Shown here piece after piece: positions 7,632 to 15,993 of a stretch of DNA of 36,031 nt. How positions within the stretch are numbered: the first letter of the stretch is position 1; each line of letters starts with the position of its first letter. A program made the translations under genes and the position numbers. The stretch is taken from positions 1 to 36,031 of the forward strand of contig JAQXVT010000044.1 in NCBI GenBank assembly GCA_029225065.1, read 5' to 3'. The notes under the pieces are model-generated. The model worked only from the letters and a program-made list of their open reading frames with translations, ran no database searches and had not been told where the DNA came from. This DNA is from Lachnospiraceae bacterium (GTDB lineage Bacteria > Bacillota > Clostridia > Lachnospirales > Lachnospiraceae).

Positions 7632-8171
7632 CATAATCTTTATCATGAGTAAATTTATCTATGATACAAGCAATTTGCTATCCGCGGCTTATTTCCCAGT
7701 GCAATCGAAGCACGTGACTTGCTTGGCTCATATCAAATCACTTTTTCCATTTTATTCGCTCGCTTTTTACGCTTTTATTGAATATTTTAACGTTTTTTCT
7801 ACTTCCTGTACTTCTGTTTTTATTCTATTTTGTATTTTCATGTCTTCGCCTTTATTATATCGATGTTTTTCGATGTTTTTATTTTTAGAATGTACTTTGA
7901 ATATTTTTCACAGAATTCGTATTATATTCTATGTAAAATTTCATCCAGGTAAGAGGCAATATACTGAAATCGCTCACTACTAAATGAAGTAGAAATGTAT
8001 CGAGTGCCTCATGAAATATCTGCCTCATGAAATATCCTAGCGTGCGTTTGAAAAATGATTTCTGCAAGATGTATGCCACAATTTGCGGGAGATTTCGTCT
8101 GAATGAGGGCAGTGTAGCAGGTTACGTCAACCAAACGAAGGCAAAATATACCGCAAAGCAGGGGCATGCAA

Positions 8172-8430
8172 TCTCATAAGGAGGGACCCGTTTACGGGAG
8201 GATTCCTTATGAGTTCGTTAGATTACGACAATGTTTTTTCAAACAGTCTCCAGGAGGGACCCGTTTACGGGAGGATTCCTTATGAGTTCGTTAGATTACG
8301 ACAATGTTTTTTCAAACAGTCTCCAGGAGGGGCCCGTTTACGGGAAGATTCCTTATGAGTTCGTTAGATTGCGGCAATGTTTTTTTCAAACGGACTCCAG
8401 GAGGGGCTACTGTCTACGGGCAGGTGGATC
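8172..8430 (+). repeat. 73-bp tandem repeat with nested palindromes
   Basis: Units begin with AGGAGGGRCC at 8179, 8252 and 8325, with a decayed fourth at 8399 (periods 73, 73 and 74). Each carries a small palindrome CCCGTTTACGGG (changed in the fourth copy). In the first, the outer arms CTCATAAGGA and TCCTTATGAG (8172-8181 and 8205-8214) pair perfectly to give a two-tier hairpin. Copies 1 and 2 are nearly identical and copy 3 has several changes, suggesting expansion from the left. The period is not a multiple of three and no ribosome binding site serves a frame, so it is not coding. Confidence 0.85.
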
Positions 8431-8702
8431 CTTTATAATTTCAGACTTTCTTATAATTCTACATGCAGCAAACCATTTTAAAAAAATCCGCTTTAATCCC
8501 TGCCTTCTGTATCATTAACTTTCAAGTAAATAACGCAAATTAATTTTTCATTTACTTTAACTCAGTTTCTTTATTCATTCAAACTTGCTGTCTGTTTTAT
8601 AAGTCTTCCGGTTATCTATGTTATGAAATTAAATTTTCTGTTTTAGCGCCTCTTCTTTGCATCAAAAAAACATATTTCCATGCACTGAAAAACAGGCATA
8701 AA

Positions 8703-8718
8703 TGTTTCACGTGAAACA
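8703..8718. promoter_or_regulatory. parS site (perfect), 3' of the coiled-coil gene
   Basis: A perfect TGTTTCACGTGAAACA about 98 bases beyond the stop codon of the unknown coiled-coil gene. It marks the origin-proximal end of the dense parS cluster. Confidence 0.93.
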
Positions 8719-8815
8719 CATCATGCCTGTTTTCAATTCAACGCGGAAATTCATAATCCACATTACGTTTCTTTTGTTTTAACTATTTTCTTACTGTACC
8801 GGCTCACCTGGTCCT

Positions 8816-10279
8816 TCATTTCAACATATCCTCATACTTCTTTATCATCTTTTTCATTTTATCCATCTCGCTCTTGCACTTTTTGCGATCTGCATTCATC
8901 AGTGCCATGCAAAGTTCTGTCTGTCTGTACAGATTTGCGAGCATCGTATGGAACTGTGAGATCTGCTTATGAAGACTTTCGTTTTCCTGATCTGCCTGCA
9001 ACAGTCGATTTTTTCGTTCCAGCGCTTCTCTGATTTTAGCTGCCAGGTCAACCGGTGCATTTGTTTCCGCAGATTCAGGCTGTTCTTCTGTTACTGTTGC
9101 TTCAGCAGTATCTTTCCCTCTCTGAATCTGCTCAGCCATAGTATTTTCGCTTACTGCATCTTCTTCCGGCAAAGTTGGTGCCGATTTTTCTGCGTTTTCT
9201 TCCGATTTTTCTTCTCCGCTTTTATTTTCATTATCGCGAGTATCTATACGATCATCCTGATTTTCTTCTTTTTTTGTTTCTTCTTTCTTTGTTTCTTCTG
9301 CTACATTTTTCTCCTCGTCCGCATCTTCACTGATTTTCTCTGCTTCCTGAATTTCTATTTTTGTATCACATATTTTTGCAGTATCCTCGTCCGGATTTGA
9401 TGCTTCCTCTATCCAGATTCCGGACTTGTAAGTCTCCTCCGCCAGACGTTCTTCCTTATTCGCATCTATTACTTCTGGCTCTTTTATTTCTTCACTCTCT
9501 ATTTTTACAGATTCAGCACTCATTTCCACTTCTGCAGCTGTTTCTTTTTCGTCCAATGCATTTACTTCATCCTTTACAGCCGCGTCTTCTGCTTCTGTAC
9601 CTGAACTTTGTGCATTTGAATTTTCCAGACCTTCATTCGTCTCTTCATTCTTCCCCAAAGTCCCCTTTGTAACATCAACCTTCTCCTCAGACACATCTTT
9701 TTCTGGGCTTTTCGTTTCTTTTTTGTTGTCCAAAACAAGTTCTGACGGCGTTTCTCTCAGGTCTTCCTGGTGCTTATCCTCTGTCTGTATCTCATTTACT
9801 ATCTGTTTCTTGTCTTCTAGCTCTGCTTCATCTACCGTCTGTTCCCGGTCTTTTACCTTCGCTTTATCTGCTGTCTCTTCCCCGTTTTTTATTTGTGCCT
9901 GATCTGTGGGCAGTTCATTTTCTGTTTCTGACTTTGCCACTTCTTCCGTCTGAGCCATCGCCTGCGCGTCCGCTTCCCTCAGCAGTCCATTGTATTCTTC
10001 CTCTTTCTTTTTCAGTTCGCCCAGATGTTTTTTTACTTCTTCCATCTGCTTTTCTGCCGCCTGCTGCTTTTCCTGTGCCTGCGCCAACTTTTCCAGGCCG
10101 CCCGCCGCTGCAATTCTCGGCGAAAAGATATTTTGCTCCAGATCATTTTCTTTCTGCAGGTTTTCAATCCATTCCTGCCCGGTCTGATATTCCTGCTGCA
10201 GCTTTTTCAGTTTTTCCACATAACGTCCTATTTCTTCCTGATTGGAATCCATCAGGTTTATAATATATTCTTTCAGCAT
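8816..10279 (-). CDS. Unrecognised acidic protein with coiled-coil ends
   Basis: I do not recognise this 487-residue protein. Residues 1-105 are predicted by eye as helical coiled coil (EEIGRYVEKLKKLQQEYQ, then an Ala/Gln/Lys/Glu-rich segment). Residues about 110-405 are strongly acidic, Glu/Lys/Asp/Thr-rich, without hydrophobic clusters, and likely disordered. Residues 411-487 form a second helical region (IREALERKNRLLQADQEN...) ending in basic helices (KKCKSEMDKMKKMIKKYE). There is no signal peptide, membrane segment or catalytic motif. GAGGGG precedes ATG with normal spacing, so it is a real gene. It runs away from oriC and its 3' end abuts a perfect parS. A scaffold or tether is plausible but unproven. 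Confidence 0.75.
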   Translation of the reverse strand: MLKEYIINLMDSNQEEIGRYVEKLKKLQQEYQTGQEWIENLQKENDLEQNIFSPRIAAAGGLEKLAQAQEKQQAAEKQMEEVKKHLGELKKKEEEYNGLLREADAQAMAQTEEVAKSETENELPTDQAQIKNGEETADKAKVKDREQTVDEAELEDKKQIVNEIQTEDKHQEDLRETPSELVLDNKKETKSPEKDVSEEKVDVTKGTLGKNEETNEGLENSNAQSSGTEAEDAAVKDEVNALDEKETAAEVEMSAESVKIESEEIKEPEVIDANKEERLAEETYKSGIWIEEASNPDEDTAKICDTKIEIQEAEKISEDADEEKNVAEETKKEETKKEENQDDRIDTRDNENKSGEEKSEENAEKSAPTLPEEDAVSENTMAEQIQRGKDTAEATVTEEQPESAETNAPVDLAAKIREALERKNRLLQADQENESLHKQISQFHTMLANLYRQTELCMALMNADRKKCKSEMDKMKKMIKKYEDMLK

Positions 10280-10361
10280 CGTATCACTTCCCCTCTTTCC
10301 GAGTGCTTTCTATTTCTTTTATAATCATACCCCACTTGCACTGAAAAGGAAAGATTTTTTA

Positions 10362-10390
10362 TTGTAACATTTCAGGGAATGGTTTATACT
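10362..10390 (+). promoter_or_regulatory. Likely promoter of the hydrolase-fold gene
   Basis: TTGTAA, a 17-base spacer and TATACT stand 66 bases before the ATG at 10456. The intergenic region is divergent with the coiled-coil gene. A weaker minus candidate (TTTTCA, 17 bases, TTATAA) lies near 10320-10350. Confidence 0.55.
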
Positions 10391-10455
10391 AAAAAGAAAA
10401 ACAGCATCTGTTTGGCGGGTTTTTATGCCACTGTTACAGAAAGGACTGATTTATT

Positions 10456-11400
10456 ATGAAAAAGAAACGCAAATCTTTATTAAAGACCTCCGTGCTCGTG
10501 CTCGGTGTTCTTGAGGTTTTTAATAAAATGATTGACTCCTCCTCCATCGTAAATACAAATACACGAACCGGAGGAAAATATTACCACTGGAAACACGGCG
10601 ATATCTACTATCATGTATACGGTGAAAAAGGAAATAAACCGCTTCTTCTCATCCACGATTTGACGGTTGGTTCCTCCAGTTATGAATGGCACCAGCTTGC
10701 AAAAAAGCTTACCGACACCTATCGAATCTATACTATTGATTTGATTGGCTGTGGGAAATCGGACAAGCCCGGAATTACTTATACCAATTATTTTTACGTT
10801 CAGATGATCACAGATTTTGTAACCGATGTAATTGGTCAGAAAACAAACGTTGCCGCAACCGGCCTTTCCAACTCCTTTGTCCTGCTCGCCAATGCGATGA
10901 ATCATGATCTGTTTGATGAAATCATGATGGTAAGTCCGACCGATCTGACTATCTTAAAAAAGACTCCGGATGACCGTTCCCATTTTATCGTCCGCGCCTT
11001 TGAGCTTCCGATCATCGGAAAGGCATTGTATTATGCGTTTACCAGCCATATGAACACGGAATACTATCTGACCGAAACCTGCTTCTTCGATTCGTTTCAC
11101 ATGGAACCTTCCGTTGTAAAGGCTTATTATGACGCTGCACACGCCGGAAACGGCAACGGAAAATATCTGCTCGCAAGCCAGTTTGGAAATTATCTGTACG
11201 CGGATGTTTCACGTGCCTTAAAGGCCGCTGACAACCGGATTGTCCTTGTCACCGGCACCCAAAATAAAAAGGCAGACGCTCTGATCCGTGAGTACAGGGC
11301 TCTTCAGCCACATCTTGTAATTGAGCCGATCGACGAAGCCAAACTTCTCCCTCAGCTTGAAAATGAGGGCGAGATGCTGGAGCTCCTCTCCACGTTTTAA
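10456..11400 (+). CDS. Alpha/beta-hydrolase-fold protein, active site atypical
   Basis: A 314-residue protein with an N-terminal basic and hydrophobic segment (1-24) that may anchor it to the membrane, then an alpha/beta-hydrolase core. The HD at 67-68 stands where HG forms the oxyanion hole, DLIGCGKSDKP at 95-105 is the typical strand-turn, and GLSNS at 136-140 is the nucleophile elbow with Ser138, its last Gly replaced by Ser. Near the C terminus, KLLPQLENEGE (296-306) aligns with the usual GHLPQLEnPEE, but the catalytic His is absent. It may be a pseudoenzyme or use another residue. Substrate unknown. AGAAAGGA precedes ATG. It is the only left-arm protein gene facing the origin. Confidence 0.8.
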   Translation: MKKKRKSLLKTSVLVLGVLEVFNKMIDSSSIVNTNTRTGGKYYHWKHGDIYYHVYGEKGNKPLLLIHDLTVGSSSYEWHQLAKKLTDTYRIYTIDLIGCGKSDKPGITYTNYFYVQMITDFVTDVIGQKTNVAATGLSNSFVLLANAMNHDLFDEIMMVSPTDLTILKKTPDDRSHFIVRAFELPIIGKALYYAFTSHMNTEYYLTETCFFDSFHMEPSVVKAYYDAAHAGNGNGKYLLASQFGNYLYADVSRALKAADNRIVLVTGTQNKKADALIREYRALQPHLVIEPIDEAKLLPQLENEGEMLELLSTF

Positions 11401-11490
11401 AACCTGTTTGAAAAATTTTTTAATCCCTTTTCTCTCCTCTCTTTCCAGTTTTTATTTTCTTGCTTTTTCTATATTGCACGATTACACACA

Positions 11491-11546
11491 AAAACTCCTG
11501 CACCAGAGCCACATCTTTTCTTCGTGCGCCCTGTCGCAGGAGTTTT
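11491..11546. terminator. Bidirectional terminator between convergent genes
   Basis: A perfect 11-bp stem (AAAACTCCTGC at 11491-11501 with GCAGGAGTTTT at 11536-11546) has A-rich and T-rich ends on both strands. It separates the hydrolase-fold gene (plus) from the rsmG end of the minus operon, so it can terminate transcripts from both sides. The loop is long (34 bases). Confidence 0.65.
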
Positions 11547-11625
11547 CTCTTACCCTTTTCTTACTTTTTTCTACCCTTATTTATCTTAATTAATTACGGC
11601 CTTTTTATTTTTCGCAGCTTCCCCT

Positions 11626-11736
11626 TTACTCATCCTCCGCCTTTTCTTTCTCCCACAGCTTTGCAAGTGACTTAACTTGTCTGGCGGAAACCGGCTTTCT
11701 CTCTTTACGCCTTCTCTTTCTTCCCCTTTTTTCCAT
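11626..11736 (-). CDS. Possible small basic protein overlapping rsmG 3' end
   Basis: An ATG inside the rsmG tail opens a 36-codon frame, +1 relative to rsmG, beginning [10 protein letters not shown] and ending in KPVSARQVKSLAKLWEKEK plus four acidic residues. The second half looks protein-like (amphipathic helix, Trp), unlike random sequence. There is no good ribosome binding site before the ATG, so translation would depend on coupling to rsmG, which ends 31 bases inside it. Alternatives are an extension of rsmG displaced by a one-base indel in the A6 run at 11727-11732, or chance. I do not recognise the sequence. Confidence 0.3.
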   Translation of the reverse strand: MEKRGRKRRRKERKPVSARQVKSLAKLWEKEKAEDE

Positions 11737-12508
11737 CCGGCTTCGTCTTTTCGGACAGTGGCTCCTTCGACGGCAGTCCTGCCTTTCGCGGAAATTTTGC
11801 CGGGGTCGGGCGCTCTTTTCGGATCAGAATAAAGCTTCTCGGGATGTCGCTTCCCGGCAAAATCAGCGCCTTTTTTTCCTCAATTCTGCCTCCCAGAAGT
11901 GAAATTGCCGTGCCTGCTTTTTTTACTTCTTCATCTATTTTTGTCGATTTGTATGAAATAAATAATCCATCGATTTTTATAAATGGGATGCAATATTCGG
12001 AAAGTGTCGATAAGTTAGCAACTGCTCTCGACACACAGAGATCAAACTGTTCCCGGTATTCCTCTTTTTTCGCGTAATCCTCTGCCCTTCCATGAACGGC
12101 CTGCGCATCCTCCAGATGCAGAAGCGAGATCACCTCATTTAAAAACTGCACCCGTTTATTCAGTGAATCAAGCAGAACGATCTTCAGATGTGGATACACG
12201 ATCTTCAGCGGGATTCCCGGAAAACCTGCTCCCGTTCCGACATCGATCACACTGTCCGCTTTCCCAAGCTCGTACACGGCTGCCGCCGCCAGGCTGTCCG
12301 CAAAATGCTTTTCCACAACCTCCTCGTACTCGGTAATTGCAGTCAGATTCATCACCTGATTCTTCTCCAGGAGATACTCATAATACAGCAGAAACTGAAT
12401 CTTCTGCTCCTGTGTCAGCGTGATGCCAAGATCAAGGAATCTCTGCTCCAGAAGCGACACATCGTAACGCTCCAGCAGTTCCTCTCCCGTACTCATTTGA
12501 TTACTCAT
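11705..12508 (-). CDS. rsmG: 16S rRNA m7G527 methyltransferase RsmG
   Basis: A SAM-dependent methyltransferase that makes N7-methyl-G527 (E. coli numbering) of 16S r[17 protein letters not shown] at 87-100 is the SAM-binding motif I. HFADSL at 68-73 and VSRAVA further on are typical of GidB. The family normally ends near the [11 protein letters not shown] segment, so the Lys-rich tail of about 16 residues is an addition. GGGAG lies six bases before the ATG, and the start overlaps the mnmG stop by eight bases, implying coupling. It is the last recognised gene of the leftward block. Confidence 0.95.
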   Translation of the reverse strand: MSNQMSTGEELLERYDVSLLEQRFLDLGITLTQEQKIQFLLYYEYLLEKNQVMNLTAITEYEEVVEKHFADSLAAAAVYELGKADSVIDVGTGAGFPGIPLKIVYPHLKIVLLDSLNKRVQFLNEVISLLHLEDAQAVHGRAEDYAKKEEYREQFDLCVSRAVANLSTLSEYCIPFIKIDGLFISYKSTKIDEEVKKAGTAISLLGGRIEEKKALILPGSDIPRSFILIRKERPTPAKFPRKAGLPSKEPLSEKTKPDGKKGKKEKA

Positions 12509-14402
12509 TGTTTTCTCCCTGTTTTCTGTGCATGCCTCCCGTCAGATACACAAGCAGTACGGAGACATCCGCAGGGGAAACGCCTGCCAGTCTGGATGCC
12601 TGCCCGATCGACTCCGGACGGTACTGTTTCAGCTTCTGTCTGGCCTCCGTTCGAAGGCTCGGCACTGCATCATAATCCATATCTGCCGGGAGCTTTTTCC
12701 GCTCCATCTTCTTAAACTGCTCTACCTGCTTTTCCTGACGCTCCAGATACCCGCGGTACTTGATATTGATATTGACCTCTTCTCCCACGTCTGCGGTAAG
12801 TTTGGGGCGCTGTGGATCGATCTCTGCGAGCATCTCATACGTCAGCTCCGGTCTGCGGATCAGTTCCGCCAGCGTTGCCGAGGTTTTTAATACGGCGCTT
12901 CCGTGTGCTTCCAGGCAGTGCTGTACTGCTTCATTGGCTCCAATGTGCACCTGCTCCACACGCTGTATTTCCTCCTCAATCTCCCGCTCTTTTTTCAGCA
13001 GTTTCTGGTATCGATCTTCATCGATCAGTCCAACCTCATACCCTTTTTTTGTCAGCCGCATGTCTGCATTGTCCTGACGCAGCAGCAGACGGTATTCCGC
13101 GCGGGATGTCATCATCCGGTATGGCTCCCTGTTTTCCTTCGTCACCAGATCATCGATCAGCACGCCAATGTACGCCTCGGAACGATCCAGAATCAGCGGT
13201 TCCTTTCCCTGAATCTTCCGCACCGCATTGATTCCGGCAATCAGTCCCTGCGCTGCTGCTTCCTCATAGCCGGAGCTTCCGTTAAACTGACCGGCGCTGA
13301 ACAGCCCGGAGATATTCTTAAACTCCAGTGAAAGAGACAGCGCTCTTGCATCGATGCAGTCGTATTCGATCGCGTATGCGTTTCTCACTATCTGTGCATG
13401 CTCCAGTCCCGGTACGGAGCGGTACATCGCGATCTGCACATCCTCCGGAAGCGAGCTCGACATGCCCCCGATGTACATCTCATCGGTATGAATGCCTTCC
13501 GGCTCGATAAATACCTGATGCCGCTCCTTATCTGCAAACCGAACAACCTTATCCTCGATTGATGGGCAATAACGCGGGCCGGTACCCTCGATCATTCCGG
13601 AATACAGCGGAGAACGGTCCAGATTGCTGCGGATAATCTCATGTGTCTTCGGATTTGTGTAGGTCAGCCAGCAGGAAACCTGCTCTTTCTGGATACTCTC
13701 CGGGTCGGTTGTAAATGAGAACGGTACGATCCGCTCATCCCCCTTCTGCTCCTCCATCTTGGAAAAATCGATCGACTTTTTCGCGATGCGCGCCGGTGTA
13801 CCGGTCTTAAAACGCCGCAGCTCCACCTTGTTTGCCTTTAAGGAATCCGTAAGATAATTTGCCGCCTGCAGCCCGTTTGGCCCTGTGTGCACGCTCACGT
13901 CCCCGTAGATGCATCTTGCCTTTAAATACGTACCGGTACAGAGGATTGCTGCTTTGCAGTGGTATACGGCGCCTGAGTACGTTCTGACGCCGGTTAAAAC
14001 GCCGTCCTCCACGATCAGCTCCGTCACTTCCATCTGCCGGATCATCAGATTGTCAGTCCGCTCCAGCACCTGACGCATGCTCCGTGAATAATCGGATTTA
14101 TCCGCCTGCGCACGCAGGGAATGGACCGCCGGTCCCTTTGATTTATTCAGCATCTTTGACTGGATAAACGTCCGGTCGATGTTTTTTCCCATCTCGCCGC
14201 CCAGTGCGTCGATTTCACGCACCAGGTGGCCTTTTGAACTGCCGCCGATGTTCGGATTGCACGGCATAAGCGCAATGCTGTCGACGCTCACCGTAAACAA
14301 TGCGGTCTGCATTCCAAGCCTTGCGCACGCAAGCGCTGCCTCGCAGCCGGCATGTCCGGCTCCGACCACCACGACATCCACAAATTCTTCTACTTTACTC
14401 AT
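12501..14402 (-). CDS. mnmG: tRNA modification enzyme MnmG (GidA)
   Basis: The FAD- and NADH-dependent partner of MnmE. Together they install the cmnm5 group on wobble U34 of tRNAs. The Rossmann FAD motif [15 protein letters not shown] lies close to the N terminus. [19 protein letters not shown] and [14 protein letters not shown] are family hallmarks, and the C-terminal helical domain (MnmE and tRNA contacts) is complete. From MSKVEEF the protein has 633 residues, close to the usual length. The frame is open 31 codons further upstream; an ATG there at about 14462 has a good GGAG and would add about 20 residues, so the start is uncertain. GAGGAG lies 14 bases before the chosen ATG. Confidence 0.95.
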   Translation of the reverse strand: MSKVEEFVDVVVVGAGHAGCEAALACARLGMQTALFTVSVDSIALMPCNPNIGGSSKGHLVREIDALGGEMGKNIDRTFIQSKMLNKSKGPAVHSLRAQADKSDYSRSMRQVLERTDNLMIRQMEVTELIVEDGVLTGVRTYSGAVYHCKAAILCTGTYLKARCIYGDVSVHTGPNGLQAANYLTDSLKANKVELRRFKTGTPARIAKKSIDFSKMEEQKGDERIVPFSFTTDPESIQKEQVSCWLTYTNPKTHEIIRSNLDRSPLYSGMIEGTGPRYCPSIEDKVVRFADKERHQVFIEPEGIHTDEMYIGGMSSSLPEDVQIAMYRSVPGLEHAQIVRNAYAIEYDCIDARALSLSLEFKNISGLFSAGQFNGSSGYEEAAAQGLIAGINAVRKIQGKEPLILDRSEAYIGVLIDDLVTKENREPYRMMTSRAEYRLLLRQDNADMRLTKKGYEVGLIDEDRYQKLLKKEREIEEEIQRVEQVHIGANEAVQHCLEAHGSAVLKTSATLAELIRRPELTYEMLAEIDPQRPKLTADVGEEVNINIKYRGYLERQEKQVEQFKKMERKKLPADMDYDAVPSLRTEARQKLKQYRPESIGQASRLAGVSPADVSVLLVYLTGGMHRKQGENNE

Positions 14403-14507
14403 TTCTTTCTTTTTAACTCCTCTTTCTTCTTCCAGAGCATATACAGCAGACATAAGCATCCTATCTCCATACCCGCGCCTTAAAACCGGGAACACTTATC
14501 TGCGCTC

Positions 14508-15890
14508 TTATTTTCCCATACAGAACCGGCTGAAAATCTCATTCACCAGATCCTCGCCGACGGATTCGCCCAGAATCGCGCCCAGCGCCTCATACGCGCT
14601 CATTAAATCAATTGAGTAGAAATCCTCGGGCAGCCCAAGAGAAATGCTCTCAAGCACCTTTAAAACGCTCTCACGGGCATTCACAAGGTCTGCCTTCTGT
14701 CTGGCATTCGTAATATAGACTTCATCATTAAAGGAAATCTCACCGCGGTAAAACAGATCCCGGATCGTCTGCTCCAGAAGATCAATCCCGTTTCCTTCCC
14801 GCGCCGATACCGCAATCACCGGATACAGCTCCCCTGTCATCTCTTTTAAATCTTCTGCCGTCACTGCAGGCGGAAGATCAGACTTATTCAGAATCAGAAC
14901 TGCCTTTTTGCCGCAAAGTGACCGCAGGATCTCCCGGTCATTTTCGTCCAGTGCCTGCGAAGAATCCGCCACGTACAGAATCAGATCTGCCTGCTGCGCT
15001 TTTTCCTTCGCGCGCTCCACGCCGATTTTTTCCACGACATCCTCGGTATCCCGGATTCCTGCCGTATCGATCATATTTAAGGTAAGGCCGTTTAATGAAA
15101 TGCTCTCCTCAAGCACATCACGCGTCGTGCCTGCCACCTCCGTGACGATTGCACGCTCCTCGCCAAGCATTGCGTTTAAAAGCGAGGATTTTCCGGCGTT
15201 CGGCCTGCCAAGAATGACGGTCTGGATTCCCTCTTTCATAATGCGTCCGTTGTCTGCCGAATCGATCAGATGGCTGATCTCACGCTCCAGCTCCCGCGCT
15301 TCTTTTTCCAGACGCTCCGGGTAGCCCTCCAGTGAAATATGCTCCGGATCGTCGAGCGCCGACTCGATAAACGCGATCTGGTAAAGAATCCGCTCCCGAA
15401 TCTTTTGCACCGCCTCCTGCACCGCTCCCTTTAACTGGCTGACGGAACTTTTTAATGCATACTCATTTTTTGCCTGGATCACATCGATTACCGCCTCCGC
15501 CTGAGACAGATCGATCCGTCCGTTTAAGAATGCACGCTTTGTAAATTCGCCCGGCTCTGCCGGGCGCGCGCCGTTTTTCAGAACCGTCTCCAGCACGCGG
15601 CGCACGGCATAAACGCCGCCGTGACAGTTGATCTCCACGGTATCCTCCGCAGTGAAGCTCCTCGGCCCCCGCATCAGCATCACGAGCACCTCATCAACCA
15701 CCTCACCGTCATCCACGATATACCCGTAATGGATTGTATGTGATGCCTGATCCTTCAGATGCGCTCTGCCTCCTTTGGAACGGTAAACACGGTCTGCCAC
15801 TGCTACTGCATCCTCTCCGCTGATCCGGATGATCCCGATCCCGGCACTTGATACCGCCGTTGAGATCGCCGCTATTGTATCATTTTCCAT
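14508..15890 (-). CDS. mnmE: tRNA modification GTPase MnmE (TrmE)
   Basis: A 460-residue GTPase that works with MnmG on U34 of tRNA. The N-terminal folate-binding domain begins at DTIAAISTAVSSAGIGIIRISG. Then come the helical domain and the inserted G domain: G1 GRPNAGKS near residue 225, G3 DTAG and G4 NKSD. The C terminus is FCMGK, carrying the conserved Cys of the FCxGK motif. GGAG eight bases upstream selects this ATG over an in-frame one 20 codons earlier. A terminator hairpin separates it from jag, so it may be expressed partly on its own. Confidence 0.96.
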   Translation of the reverse strand: MENDTIAAISTAVSSAGIGIIRISGEDAVAVADRVYRSKGGRAHLKDQASHTIHYGYIVDDGEVVDEVLVMLMRGPRSFTAEDTVEINCHGGVYAVRRVLETVLKNGARPAEPGEFTKRAFLNGRIDLSQAEAVIDVIQAKNEYALKSSVSQLKGAVQEAVQKIRERILYQIAFIESALDDPEHISLEGYPERLEKEARELEREISHLIDSADNGRIMKEGIQTVILGRPNAGKSSLLNAMLGEERAIVTEVAGTTRDVLEESISLNGLTLNMIDTAGIRDTEDVVEKIGVERAKEKAQQADLILYVADSSQALDENDREILRSLCGKKAVLILNKSDLPPAVTAEDLKEMTGELYPVIAVSAREGNGIDLLEQTIRDLFYRGEISFNDEVYITNARQKADLVNARESVLKVLESISLGLPEDFYSIDLMSAYEALGAILGESVGEDLVNEIFSRFCMGK

Positions 15891-15925
15891 GTTGTTTTCT
15901 CCAATTTTTTCAGACTTAATTCGAT

Positions 15926-15968
15926 TAAAAAAGAGTGCTGCACAATCCATTCAATTATGCAACACTCT
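15926..15968 (-). terminator. Hairpin terminator between jag and mnmE
   Basis: On minus, 968-958 and 942-932 of the 15900s form an 11-bp stem with one G-U (AGAGTGTTGCA/TGCAGCACTCT), followed by six T residues. It lies downstream of the jag stop and can end or attenuate the rpmH-jag transcript before mnmE. Confidence 0.75.
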
Positions 15969-15993
15969 CTCTTACATTGTCAACTTATAATGC

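Larger units (their letters stand above)
5386..8815. other. 3.4-kb AT-rich gene-free zone with parS and repeats
   Basis: No open reading frame here combines a ribosome binding site, a recognisable domain and normal codon use. The longest frames (6100-6546 and 7627-7983) are strings of F, I, Y and L from T-rich DNA. The stretch contains parS sites at 5521, 7014, 7374 and 8703, a degenerate one at 6281, a 28-bp tandem repeat at 7191, a 73-bp tandem palindromic repeat at 8172-8400, and scattered ATAAGG palindromes. Short GC clamps such as CCCCTATGGGG (5934-5944) also occur. The zone may be a ParB-loading platform kept free of genes, or decayed DNA tolerated beside the origin. Confidence 0.7.

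Noticed and set aside
7627-7983. 118-codon frame in the gene-free zone
   Set aside because: Same T-rich composition, no ribosome binding site, no recognisable domain; starts at the 32-nt repeat.
8172-8430. CRISPR array
   Set aside because: Units are directly adjacent 73-bp tandem copies without unique spacers, and no cas genes are nearby.
8231-8518. 95-codon frame covering the 73-bp repeats
   Set aside because: The period is not a multiple of three, so the repeated DNA is read in different frames; not protein-like.
11726-11732. Programmed -1 frameshift at A-AAA-AAG in rsmG
   Set aside because: The -1 frame gives no protein-like extension and lies at the dispensable tail; the interesting frame is +1.
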